Source of the DNA: Liolophura sinensis
Taxonomy: Eukaryota > Mollusca > Polyplacophora > Chitonida > Chitonidae
Assembly (NCBI RefSeq): GCF_032854445.1
Contig: NC_088299.1
Coordinates: 2,085,001-2,149,000, forward strand
DNA length: 64,000 bases
Direction of reading: 5' to 3'
The position numbers and the translations under genes were made by a program. Positions 32,166-44,336 of this stretch are shown piece by piece (position 1 is the first letter of the stretch; every line of letters begins with the position of its first letter). Below the pieces are notes generated by a model that worked only from the letters and a program-made list of their open reading frames with translations, searched no databases and had not been told where the DNA came from.

Positions 32166-34970
32166 ATCACTGTTTTCGACCATCTTTTCATTTTATTGCT
32201 CTAATATTAATATGGTCTAATATTGCTTAATGTATATTTTGAAGGTTGACCGCGATCGTTTGATAATGAACTGTTACTGAACCTATGAAAAAAAGGTTCT
32301 TCCCGAATGTATTTAGTGTCTCTGCCATGGCGTTTCATTTAGACATCACTATAAACCCATTGAAACAAAACGCCGGTATTAAAGAATTAAATATGAAGTG
32401 AGAGGCTGATGCTAGTGTTTGAGGCTCAAAAACTTTAGAGTTATCAATTTTAAATTCTTTAGATGTGGTTTGTATGTCAACAATTGAATTTTACTTGCGT
32501 GAGTCTTGCAGACACGGTCGAATACTAATATCATTACAACTGCTACAATGATCGTTTTATCCGTCATGCGGTGATAAATTGTGGACAATAAGGAAAAGAA
32601 GAAGAAACAGAAAAAAAACAACTAATTATAAGAAATGTCATATTCCCTTGCCCCAATAACAGCCTGTTCGAAACACTCAGACATGTATGTAGACACGGCT
32701 GTTGAGTATGTACATGGATCGTGTGTGAAAAGTGGCATATGGAATGACTTCGTATTGGACACACGCAAATCAGACAGTTTATGATCAGCGTTGCGGCAAA
32801 TCGGACATTGATAGTGTAATTTGTCTTGTGTTATTGTTTTATTTTTGCCGCCTTGTCCCTTATTCACACCTGTGGCTCATATTATGTGATAGCAATAGCC
32901 TGATAATATATTGACCTAATCCTCAACGGAGACCAGGTCAAGGTCGCCCTCTTTATACTGGCTGACGATCAATTGTCAAAGAAAAAAATAACATCTTAAA
33001 TATCATTTTTTTTTATATAGAATACGACAATTGAAAACAAGATGATTGTCTTTACTATGCACTTGGTCATGTCCTCAAGCGACACATTTTTTGGTGCCAA
33101 TTGCGAATTAAAAGAGATATATTTTACTGTAATTTTAAAATCATGAATAGAAGGTTACAACTCCCCGGAGGGGTTAAAGGCAAGATTGTCCTCAAGCCAG
33201 TTCCAAATTATGAACTGCGTCGGTTTTAACCCTAGTACTTTTTGTGTCATCCTTCGTGTAGAACAGAAACAATTATATGTGTTTGTATCTCTGCTTGGTA
33301 AAGGCGTGATGTATCCTTGAAGGCAAGAAGGGACTGTGTGATATTAGGCTTGTAGAACCTTTTTCTGTGTTGCGATACCAATGTGATATCCAGCGAGATA
33401 GTACAAGGTTTTGCTGATGCTTCAGGCTGTTTCTCTGGGAATTACATGATATCAGGCTTTTCTGCTTTCAGTTGCTCCTAAGGCAAGATTTTGGAAAGAT
33501 ATGAAATAGGACATTCAGTAAGAGATTGATTTCACGAGCTGTGAATTAGGCTTGGAACAAATCCTCTATAAACCTTTTATCATCCGTTTGACAGTTTTTT
33601 TTTCTTCATTTCTTGTGGGATGTTAGTGTTCTTTGGCAGATCTTTTAATACTGATATAACATTTTTTCAGAATCATAACAAAAACATAAAATAAACATTA
33701 ATTGTCTTGGTGATGATTGACAGAAACTAATTTCGGTCATGATTATGAATACAGCAAAAAAAAGTAAGAACAAATTAAACATAAATTACTTCCTTTCATA
33801 CCTGATGGAGACATGATTAATATCTTGTGGACAGATTTTCGATTTCCAAACTTGTTTTTTAACGTTTTATGTGTATTAATACAGGGCATAATCAAAGATG
33901 AAAACATAATATTCTGAAGAATCTAGTCAAGCTTGTGAGGTTAAATTCTAGCTGTATATCCGATATAAGTTGAATGACAATATTGTTACATGATTTTGAG
34001 ATTTCTCATTTCCGATGACGATTTATAAATTGGTAACGCAATAGGCGATCGAAAGTTAGCACCAGATTCGTTTTTTCGTTATTTGATATTCGAATAACGA
34101 ATGTGATGATAGCAGAATATTCGATATTCGAATAACGAATAACGAATCTTCTGCTAACTTCTGTCTGTTAATGCAATGCTTGTATATGTAAGACAAAGGT
34201 AGTCGGTCTGGCTTGGATCCTAGTGACTGTTGTGGGGTCAAAGGTTATCATTATCCACTCGCTTTTGCCTCACAATGGACGTCGCTGACAGTTTTCTGTT
34301 GCACTAAATGCCGGAGAATGTGGAGCGTTTTCAGTTGATTTTCCTTGTCTCCAACAAAATTTAATCTCATATGATTCATGTTTCTCTTGATAATTTGTCT
34401 CTTATCTGAAATCATATCCCCAAATCCAGTGCGGACATAGGTCGCGTCCTTATTTAATATCCGGTGGATTATTGTACCAATAAACGTTAAGTGCACTTAT
34501 GATTTTCCCAACATTAAATGACAATGAGCGACATAACTGTATAACATTTTGATGAAATGATGAAAGACGGAGATACAATATCAAAATGTCTGAATTCACA
34601 AACTGCAGCCATATGTTTATGCGGGAAAATAGAAAGATTGAGCAAAGGTAGCTTCCGATATACTTGACTATGCTCAGTGTTAGCTGTAATTTTACCATTT
34701 ATGTCAGCTAATTCTGTTCAGCTAAAGGCAGCAGATGGTCAAATGTAATTTCAAGGCATGTGCACCTCATCAGTCTGTATACACGAATCTTATTTAGCTG
34801 CCAATTAATCTAGCTAAACGCTCACCACTAGGTCAATTAGCGTGACCGAACGGACGCCATCTCAGGGTGAAAACAGCGTGCCTTACATCAGCTGTACGTC
34901 ATATCACGCTTCTGATCTGAGGGCCTTTCCCCATGCTGGCCTACATATTCACCTCATGCAGTAAATGAAT
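32166..34970. other. Intergenic, no gene seen
   Basis: AT-rich, with a short AT palindrome cluster at 34072-34147 listed separately. No coding frame looked convincing. Confidence 0.4.
34072..34147. repeat. Palindromic TTCGTTATTCGAATATC cluster
   Basis: TTCGTTATTTGATATTCGAA followed by TAACGAA, then ATATTCGATATTCGAATAAC and GAATAACGAA. The two halves are mutual inverted repeats able to form a cruciform. Confidence 0.7.
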
Positions 34971-34974
34971 TACG

Positions 34975-35175
34975 CTGTGATCACCCCAGTGTCTTGCATC
35001 TGAGCGCGAAACATGGTTCAATCCCGGTTTGGGTCATGTTTAAGTCATTAAATTTGGCAGACTGTCTGGTTTCCATCTGACACTGTGGATGGATAATGTA
35101 AAGGGCATACTGAGAGGCCTGTTGAAAGTGAGCTGTCTCTAAATAGAGCGTTATCTGTGGTGGCTTTTCCATATC
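34975..35175 (+). mobile_element. Possible tRNA-derived SINE of another family
   Basis: GTGATCACCCCAGTGTCTTG, then a B-box-like GGTTCAATCCCGGTTTGGGTC, then TAAGTCATTAAATTTGGCAG. Only one copy is here, so family status is unproven. Confidence 0.35.
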
Positions 35176-35344
35176 TGTCCCCGACGATGCGAGAACGCAA
35201 GAACTTTAGCAGTTAAGTACTAACAGACAATTCTAACGCTGTCATAAAGAAGGGTATGAAAAGCGGTAAGCGTTTTAAGTACCAATCAAGTTTTTATTCT
35301 GCATATTGATGATAGTATATGTATTGATGCATTACTCACGGTTT

Positions 35345-35458
35345 TGTTTATTTATTTGATTGGAGTTTTTTATGCCGCACTCCAGAATATTTCACCTGTA
35401 CTACGGTGGCCAGCATTATGGTCGTAGAAAACCAGACAGAGCCGACCGCAAGTTGCTT
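35345..35458 (-). mobile_element. SINE-A, reverse, 3' half only
   Basis: TTATTTATTTGATTGGAGTT, CCAGAATATTTCACCTGTAC, GGCCAGCATTATGGTCG, then the copy breaks up. Confidence 0.8.
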
Positions 35459-36940
35459 TACATGAAAACTATATAAACCTACCAAACGCAGTTACTTTTG
35501 ATGAGGCCACGAACATGTTTAAGCTATGTGAAAACAACAAAGAAAATATCAAGTCAACAAATGTCGTTTAAAGTGAAAAAATACTTAATTGTATGGATAG
35601 ATTTAATCACAAATAGAAAATGTTTGTGTTTATGTGGTGTTGGTTTAAGATTGGCGGGGATCACTGCGAAACTGTTCTATTTACAATAAATGCTTGCCGC
35701 ACTGTAATAACGTTTAAGCACCCGGCTAGCAGTGGCGTCCAGTCGGTGATAGTAACACGTGGCTGTAGACCGGAAGAGGGACTAGAACTGCACGAGGGCT
35801 GATCATTAGTCAGTTGCCCCCGTTTTCACCCAAGAATCCGATAACTGCTATTTTTCTATAGATTAATAAAAGGCCAGGAAATTTTCCTCATTTCCGAATC
35901 TGTTCATATATCTTACAGCAATAATCAATCGAGTTCACAAGTCATAATGCTTTCTTATAAATCAGCCCAGAGTTTGACCAGATCAAGTCGAATTTCATCG
36001 ACCTCCATAAATCAACATGTGCTGGCTGAAACAGGCTAGGAAAACAATAGTATCTCGACATTAAGAATACTTGGTCAGCTTGTTCCAGATCAGATATGGA
36101 GATGAAGATGTTTAATTAGGATAAAAGTCAACGAAGTTTTACTGTAGGACAAAAAGATTGGACACAATCGAGTCGGAGACGTCAGGTGCCATTGTGATGT
36201 TCATATACAGACGGCGCTTGTACCGTAATCCAGATAAGAGTTTGAAGCTGTGCTGCTAAGCTGTTTCATATCAACCACAACTGATAAGGAAAATGCAGTA
36301 ATACCAGTCAAAATATACTGTGAAATAAGGCTGACTGATTAACAATCAGTTCAGAAAGACGAATTACCCAAGGAAACTGATATTTCCCGGGTAAAACCTG
36401 TACATTTTTACCGCTATTTCTTCTCGTATTTCCCTTGCTGGTTCTGAAAATGGGCAGGTGGGTAGGTGTGGCTGGGGGGGGGGGGGGGGGGGGCAGAAGG
36501 GAGAATGGAACAGCTTGATAGCCTTTGGTGCTAAATAATTGGACACGAGGAATGTAGAAAAATATTAAGTGTGAGAAAGGGTTCCATTCACAAATTACAG
36601 ATACACAGAGAACTTATGTTCATTAATATGTAAATTAATGTACGGGCGGATTTAAAATGGCTAAAAGGAACATCTGCATGTATGGGTTAAAATGACCATT
36701 TGTGCAAAATTGATTCAGACATATAACAATGAGGTGAGGTGACGCTTGTGGAAATTATGTTGATTAAATATGCAAATGTATGTACACAAAGATTAAATTG
36801 GTCAAACGCGCATCTATTCGTTACAAGGACTATTTCTGCAAAGTATCGTGAATTTTCTTTCAATATGATCATTGAAATCGCGATGATAAGAAAATAGATA
36901 TACGGTCACTAGGATAGACCCACCACAATACTATTGATAC
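35459..36940. other. Intergenic with a 20-base poly-G tract
   Basis: The G run is at 36474-36493. No gene or other known repeat was recognised. Confidence 0.45.
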
Positions 36941-37145
36941 TTATTTATTTATTTATTTTATTGGTGTTTTACGCCATACTCAAGAATATTTCACTTATAC
37001 GACGGTGGACAGCATTATAGTGGGAGGAAACCGGGCTTGCTTAACACTTAAGGCTGGAGAGGAAGCCAGCAAGAGATGCCCTTGAGAGGCTCCTGGGTCA
37101 TTACGCTGCGCTAGCGTGCTAACCAACTGAGCCACGGAGGCCCTA
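36941..37145 (-). mobile_element. SINE-A, reverse, internal deletion
   Basis: Tail TTATTTATTTATTTATTTTA, 3' domain CAAGAATATTTCACTTATAC, then a jump from GAAACCGGGCTTGC to GGCTGGAGAGGAAGCCAGCA, and a complete head TGCTAACCAACTGAGCCACG. Confidence 0.88.
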
Positions 37146-37483
37146 CTCCTTATAGTCCTAAGGGATTGAGGAGTAAATGCTTCTGGTTATGGTATAAAAT
37201 AACAATTCAAATAAAATAAAATAAATAGATAAATATCACATACATCATGGATGTCACGTTTACGGGATCAGAAAAGTAGATATAGCCAGCATATACCGCC
37301 GCATATCGCCATGTACAAGGAAACCACCTGATGTAAAGCTGGAGCCAAGACAGCGGTGGGATTCGAACTGATGACCCCAATAACAAAGAACTCGTTCCCT
37401 TTCCTGAATTCGTGAGTCCGCTCATTTAGCGGCAGCCCTCTCAGATGGAAATGAATAGCAAAGTTTGCACCCACATCGTCGGC

Positions 37484-38387
37484 CAAGGTTCGCACGGGTC
37501 CTTGAAAACCATGAAAGTACTTGAATTTTATTTTGGTAATTTAAGGACTGGAAAGTTGTTGAATATGACCATTTTTAGTGGAGGTCTTTGGAAGTACTTG
37601 ATTTTGTTTGTGTCACGTGAAGAAAGTTATTCGGTGGTTAGAATCTGTGAACTAGCAACGGCCATACACCTACAGCGGCCGCCACTGGTATGTACGCGGT
37701 CATAGTTTTGTGCCACTACAGACGTCCCTTTCTCCGCCAGAGGGCGCTAAGATCGCCATTTTTTGGTTTGGCGGTAAGAACTTACTCTGTAGTCATTAAG
37801 AGTGATTTGGTGCGTGAAAGAAAAAACCATTAGAGATGCCAGGCAACTGTTGTTTTGGCGATGAATGACTGCAATTCCCAGATGTCAAGGACTGGCTTGT
37901 GCGCAACGTCAGTGTCAGTCGGGCATACTGCTATTGCGTCCCCGTGGTATAAATGTCTCCTGTACGAGCAAGTCCTCCCTGGACTACTCGTGACTGACAA
38001 TGGCGCTGTTTACGTGCGTTGTGCGGAACACGTGCGTTGTGCGGAAATATTTTAAGTTGCGCTTTTTATTCTGACGGACAGTGGGAAATTTATCAGAATC
38101 AATGATGGGTTGTCTGATTATCAGTAATGTCTGCACCGACTGAAGGTTATGGCACCAACACAAGGCAGCATACCGGTGGAATCCCACGGCATGGTTGTAC
38201 GACGCTTACGAAACAAAAAGTAAAAAAAAAAAAAATTACAGTGTATTCAAGCTGCGCTTCTTGTCGCATTTTGTACGCGAAAGCGGAGATTGTGACCGTC
38301 GTTTGAGGTACTTGAATTTGTATTTTAAGTACTTGAAATACTTGCAAAGTCCTTGAATTTTTTTGGCCTTCAAGCGTGCGAACCCTG
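37484..38387 (+). mobile_element. hAT-like DNA transposon relic
   Basis: Inverted ends CAAGGTTCGCACG (37484) and, on the other strand, CAGGGTTCGCACG (from 38387), each followed by related CCTTGAA/TACTTGAATT stretches. CAGRG ends are typical of hAT elements. At 37836 a frame starts MPGNCCFGDE, then a stop where a Trp is expected, then FPDVKDWLVRNVSVSRAYCYC. This recalls the short zinc-finger-like N-terminus found on some transposase-derived proteins. The rest of the transposase is gone. No clean 8-base duplication is seen. Confidence 0.6.
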
Positions 38388-41300
38388 GTCCGCACATTCC
38401 CTATGGGATCATCTAGAGCACTGATTGTAATTAAATGAATGAAATATCGGTAGATGTGGCCGAGATTGAATCAAGACATCGTTTATTTGTTCTGAGATTT
38501 ACGTATTTCTGGCTTTCAGCATCAAGAAGCCTCTATTAACCCCATTACACTAGCCATATTTCCTGCGGTAATTAACCTCATTGTGAGGACGGCAGCCCAA
38601 GGAAATGTGAAGGAATCTAATTTGGTACCTGACTGATGGCTAGCGAGAAAAGATCCATTACATAACAATACGTCTACAAATCATCCTCACACTACATTTA
38701 TTTAGACACAATGATTAAATCTCGAGGTTTGCTGGGTAACATTCGACCTAAAGATTAATACAGGCCAACGAATAGCGTACTAAATTATTACTACTCGCTG
38801 AAGAACCGTTCATATATTATCTTGAACCCATTTTGCTAATTTTTAAAAAGATCTTTGAAAATAACATGCACAATTAGGATAAAAAGGGTTTAATGGCTCC
38901 AGAATTTTAGCTATTATAAAACATTTTTTTCCTTCACAAACAAAGGAAAGGTATCTGTCCTAAAGATACTCCAAGTTTAAGGTCACATAGAAAAACTTCG
39001 ATCCGAAATCGTCCAACAACAAGCTTTTACAGCGTACACCATCGGGTTACACACGCAAACGAAACATAAATTGCTCATTGCCGTTACGTGTTTAAGATAA
39101 AGCTCCTTATAAAGTTAACCTTTATTATCCTTCACTCTACAAAATGCAGCTGATGTGTTACCGCAATGGGAGCTCCGCAAAGCGCTATCCTAGAGGCAAG
39201 AAGTCTGTGATATATAAGGAAATGACTACAGTTTCTATCATGACGTCCCCGTGGTCTTATAGCTGTAACTGCACAGTAGAAGTCCCACGGCCCTATATGC
39301 TCCTGGATCGTGAAATTTAGAGCCTGTTACTTCTGGGTACAAACACATCCACTGCACAGATGGAGATTGGTCACCTGCTAAACCCCCAAGATAACAATAT
39401 ATCACAGATTGGGTAAAGACCGATTACTTTAAAACTAAGACAACATTAATTTTTGTTATAACCTTATTGGTTTGCAGTAAATGGGCACTGTGATTGTGTA
39501 AAATAATCCGTCATAGCTGACAAAGACACAATACAAAGAGGCATATCGGAAAATCATGGAAAAATATCCACAAACCTTTTACTTCATAACAAAAGCCCGA
39601 ATGGTTTTAGTTCCCTAAGGTAGATTCATTTTCATAGGACCGCAGTCATCAGAATGGTTGTTGCCACGGTTAGCGCCAAATCTCTTATAGCTACAAAATA
39701 TCATACGCTAATATATCTACCATTAATCTGAGTGTCAAACATATTACTATTTTTACCTTATAAGCAGTATTATTACTATTTATTCCCTTTTTTACCGAAC
39801 TTGTAATAACAATAATTTGGGGACTTTCTCAAGGCCGTGAATTAAAACAAAATCTATACTTTATGACGAAAAAACAAACGTCCTCGTGTTTCACATAGAG
39901 CATTCTGCAATAACATAAGTTAGGAGTTTATCTTGAGTAGTATATAACCAAATTTACATCACCCTCTAATTTTAACTGAATATGCTAGAACTGGATACAT
40001 CTATCAGCGACTGCATTAGTGAGAGGCTGCTGGGTCACTATTTAAAGTTAGAGTTGATTTAAATGTATCGTAAACTCTATGAAAAGCGTATTTCTCGTCA
40101 AACTATCGCATTACACATAGACCACAGGCTATCTGTCACCATATCTGTCACGATAACCCCTCTGATTATCAATGGCGACTGACAGGATATGACGTCATCA
40201 TTTGGTATATGGCTGTTTCCTGTTATTATTGATATTATCAAAGCGTATCAGGGATGGGTACTACTATCAGGAGAATCTAGATTACTTTCCATTCGGTTAA
40301 AAGCAATTTCAAAGTCCATTTATTCCAGAAAGAAAAAACAAAATGAAAAATCGAAACCATCTCACCTGGGAGTCACGTGGAGCAGAAACGGATCATGTCT
40401 GTTTTTTTTCGCTCTAACACCAAAGTCTCGGTAAACGGTAATGGCCTGTGGATTTATGTGCTAATAATGACGTTTCCCAATTTAGAACTCGCTTGGGATG
40501 CCCAGCCAAAGAACGGCACAAGCCACCTCAGCAAGATTAACACGAAACTAGTTCTGAAAGGCGCTAAATTTATCTCCTAAGTTTTGTTAAAAAATATTAT
40601 TTTCGCGCATGGTGGGACCAACGCTCCCGGAGTTATTTTTTTATGTCTGAAAGAAATTTCAGAGATATTTATAGCTTTACGGGAAATTAAATGACCTTCA
40701 GCTAAATACTGGGGGTCAGCTGGCTTAAACTGTGTGTTAACATTAAACTGAGGGCCAGTGAACATTAGATCCACACAACCTAGTTTGAAAACGATTACAC
40801 ATTCTTAATTATAGCTTTAAAAACATTTATCGTGTGATGAATTTTTATCCTCTAGATGATTTTCTCTCTTCGTGTTTTGAAATGTTGGTTTACCATACTT
40901 GTGATCAGATCAAAGACGTGAACTGTACGTGTGATCTGACTGAACATTTCTTTAAATTATAATTAGTAAAACTATATTATGTTAGCGGTTTTATCACAAA
41001 AAGTCAAATTTACATATTATCCAATGCAACAAGTATACAATATTCTATACCACAACAACGAGCATTATGGTTGGAGGAAAATGGACAGAGCGTAAGGTTG
41101 CTACATGCTTTACCACGGACATTTGATTTTAGGGTGGTCGTTAGTTAAGATCTATAGCTTTAGGTTTTCTTTCGACCCTGATTTCAGGAGGGGTTCGTCT
41201 TGACCGTACACGTGTGAGTACTTACTACTTATTGTTTAAAATCTAAACACAGCCACTTGGACACTCATCAAAGGCATGTCTTGTTCATATTATCCTAAAT

Positions 41301-42580
41301 AATGACTTGAACTAAATAGTGACACAACAGCGCATTTATTTTACCCAATTCTGTTTAAGCCATGATGACTGGCGGCGAGTAAGTTGTACCACTTAATCCT
41401 ATACATGAACAGGTAGAATAAAACTCTGGCTGATGTAAACAAACAACAGCGCGGAATTCACCACTTGCGTGTGACAATCTGCCAACTACCATACTGTTGT
41501 CGCAGTTTTAGGTTTATTCGATATACTATAGTCTTTTAATTATACACAAAATTATACTAGCAGGAAAACATAAGGTGAAAGGAGCATTGAGTTTAAAACG
41601 AATAGATATTTATTTGCAAAACGTAGGACTATTGTTTTTTCACTGGGGATAAAAATGTGGTGTCTAACATAAATACAGCATATGAAATGTGAACAATACA
41701 CTTACCGATGCATGACAAAATGTAATAATGAATTAATTTGACTTATTGATAAAATAGCTCACTTACTACATTGCTAGCTTTTCTTTCCATACATTGCCTC
41801 TATTTTCTGAATATCTCAATTTTATGGTATTATTAAAATTTGTTTTAATGAGATTGAGTTATATTTATTTAACTAGAAAAAAGAAAAGAAAAGAAAGAAA
41901 GAAACGTGAGACTTCAGATGCTTGTACCCACCTGACCCTGACTACAGACATCTGGTTTCTTTCCAGGAAAACGTTAAAATACGCAGCACATAGTGAATTA
42001 TGGGGTTTTGTTTGCTTCAGACGGTGTATTCTCAGAATGAAAAGGAATGATCATCATCTCCAACCAATGACCTTTCTGTGTATTGGCCAAGTACTGTCTC
42101 CTAACATTAACCTGTTTTCCGGAGGGTTCAGTTGGCAGGAAGGAGTAAATAAGACCATGTAAACGCAATAAAAAAGGTGTATTTTTGGAAAATGTCCAAG
42201 CATGGTAGAATCTGTATATCGCGTATGCTGTGATCTGTAAGTAATAATGGGGAGCTATTAGCTGAACGTTTATGACTATCTTCGTTATAAATGACTTTAA
42301 ACAGTAAAATGGTACCAATACGTTCGACACTGGCACCATTTATTACCAGCTATGAAGTTTTCTTATAGTCCTTTATACATTTAGTGGTGTATTTCTGAAA
42401 TTGCTTCCAAATCATAAAGTAATCAGTAATAATGTATGGTAAACGACCTGAACTGTCGCCAGTTATACAATTAAGGTGAATAACTCTTTATAAACTATAA
42501 AATAACCTTCGCAAAAATATCATAATTTATTGCAACTGTTCAATATCTCATCTCAGCGAAATAATTATCATTTTAATGGT
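38388..42580. other. Intergenic, no gene seen; two SINE scraps
   Basis: A reverse head fragment GCATTAGTGAGAGGCTGCTG at about 40012-40040 and a reverse body fragment GAGCATTATGGTTGGAGGAA at about 41060-41110. Otherwise AT-rich sequence with no recognisable content. Confidence 0.45.
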
Positions 42581-42581
42581 A

Positions 42582-42768
42582 TATTTATTTGTTGGATTGT
42601 TGTTTTACGCCCTACTAAAAATATTTCACTTATACGACGGCATCCACTATTATGGCGGGAGGAAACCAGATAGAGCCCGGGGAAAACCGACCATCCGCAG
42701 ACTGCTGGAGGACCTTTCCACGTACGGCCGAAGAGGAAGTCAGCCTAAGCTGGCATGAAACTCAGACA
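42582..42768 (-). mobile_element. SINE-A, reverse, head-truncated
   Basis: TATTTATTTGTTGGATTGTT, AAAATATTTCACTTATACGA, CGGGAGGAAACCAGATAGAG, CGTACGGCCGAAGAGGAAGT, ending near AAACTCAGAC. Confidence 0.85.
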
Positions 42769-43534
42769 ACCCACAGAGGGTAGACTTCAAGGTAAAACCC
42801 AAATATAAGGATGGACTTTTGTTTTTAAACTCTTGTGCCTCTACAGCTTAACCGGCATACTAAGGCTTTCTGCCATACGGAATATCTTTTGACAGCATCG
42901 TCATCTTTTCTATTCGAAAATAAAAAACTCCTCAGTACCTTATGGTCTGGCTGTGTAATCGACCAGGCCTGTGTGTGGTGACACGGGAGTTTCTTTTAAC
43001 ACGATTCCCTCAGATCAAGCGGAAGTGCTCTTGATTTCTGGGATAAATCTTCAAATCTCTTAGCTCAATACCCTCATAAAGCCTCATTCTCTTTACTTTA
43101 ATATATAGTGTAATAAATACAAATGAAGCAGTTTTTAATTTAACCGTGCTGTCGATTGAAGAAAAATATAATTTTCGAATGGATTGGGAATGAAAAAAAA
43201 AGTAGATTTGCCCGTCTTTCGTTTGAATCTGCCTTACTTTATTTGGAAGGCCACGGTTGCTTCTGTGAAGAAAGCAGGTTACATGATAGTTTATATAAAC
43301 AGTAGCTCTGGGTTTTTCCTTTTACCTCAGATTGCAGTCTGTTGAACTTCAGATGAAAATTATAATCCCAGTAATATACGCAGAATACATTTTTCTTTTG
43401 TCAGTACCGCCTTAACTGGATGTCTATATCTCCCCACAGTGAATTGTGATATTGATAGTTCTTTGCCATGGTAAGATGCTCCCGATAGGTATGTACAAGT
43501 GAATGCTAGAGTAACGGCCCATTCTATAAAATAA

Positions 43535-43617
43535 TGGCGTCTTCCTGGGCCTAGTGGTTCTCTAACCAATGCGATCGCTGTGAGTTCATGCTCACTCTGG
43601 CTTTCTCTCCGGTCGTG
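43535..43617 (+). mobile_element. SINE-A head fragment, host of a nested insertion
   Basis: GGGCCTAGTGGTTCTCTAAC, AATGCGATCGCTGTGAGTTC and TTTCTCTCCGGTCGTG: the head and linker of an old copy cut by the SINE that follows. A probable continuation, ACGTATGAAGTTCTGCACA, appears after it. Confidence 0.65.
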
Positions 43618-43888
43618 GGGGCGTCCGTGCCTCAGTCGGTTAGCGCGCTAGCGCAGCGTAATGACCCAGGAGCCTCTCACCAATGCGGTCTCTGCGAGTT
43701 CAGGTCCAACTTATGCTGGCTTCCTCTCCGGACGTAAGTGGGAAGGTCTGACAGCAACCTGCGGATGGTCGTGGGTTTCCCTCGGGTTGTGCCCGGTTTC
43801 CACCCACCATAATGCTGGCCGCCGTCGTATAAGTGAAATATTCTTGAGTACGGCGTAAAACACCAATGAAATAAATAAATAAATAAAT
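43618..43888 (+). mobile_element. SINE-A, full length, nested in another SINE-A
   Basis: Complete from GGGGGCGTCCGTGCCTCAGT to AAATAAATAAATAAATAAAT. It is the copy closest to the apparent consensus. Related sequences flank it (CTCTCCGGTCGT before, CTCTCCGTACGT after), fitting a target duplication within the older SINE. Confidence 0.92.
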
Positions 43889-44111
43889 CCTCTCCGTACG
43901 TATGAAGTTCTGCACACCAAATCCTCACGATGCTCTCTGTATCGGGAGTACATGATGGTTCAAGTTTACTCAAAAGGTCCGTGTTAGTCTTTGTTGCTTG
44001 TTACCTAGCACAATTTATTGTTTTAATGGTATAAAATGTGATTCCTGATCTTAACATGTTTTCGCCGAGATATGACTGAATTATAGCTACAATGATTATC
44101 ATGATATCACA

Positions 44112-44336
44112 ATGAAAGCCACGACCATCCACAGGTTGCTGTCAGACCTTCCCACTTACGTCTGGAGAGGAAGCCAGCATAAGCTGGACTTGAACTCACA
44201 GAGACCGCATTGGTGAGAGGCTCCTGGGTCATTACGCTGCGAGAAAGCCAGCATGCGCTGGAATTAAACTTACATTGGTGAGAGGCTCCTCTGTCCTGGT
44301 ACTGCACCAGCAGGTTAACCGATAGACCATGGGGGC
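44112..44336 (-). mobile_element. SINE-A, reverse, with duplicated tRNA-like head
   Basis: GCCACGACCATCCACAGGTT, GACTTGAACTCACAGAGACC, GGTGAGAGGCTCCTGGGTCA. A second diverged head follows (GGAATTAAACTTACATTGG, GAGAGGCTCCTCTGTCC, GGTTAACCGATAGACCATGG). The 3' domain is absent. Confidence 0.8.
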
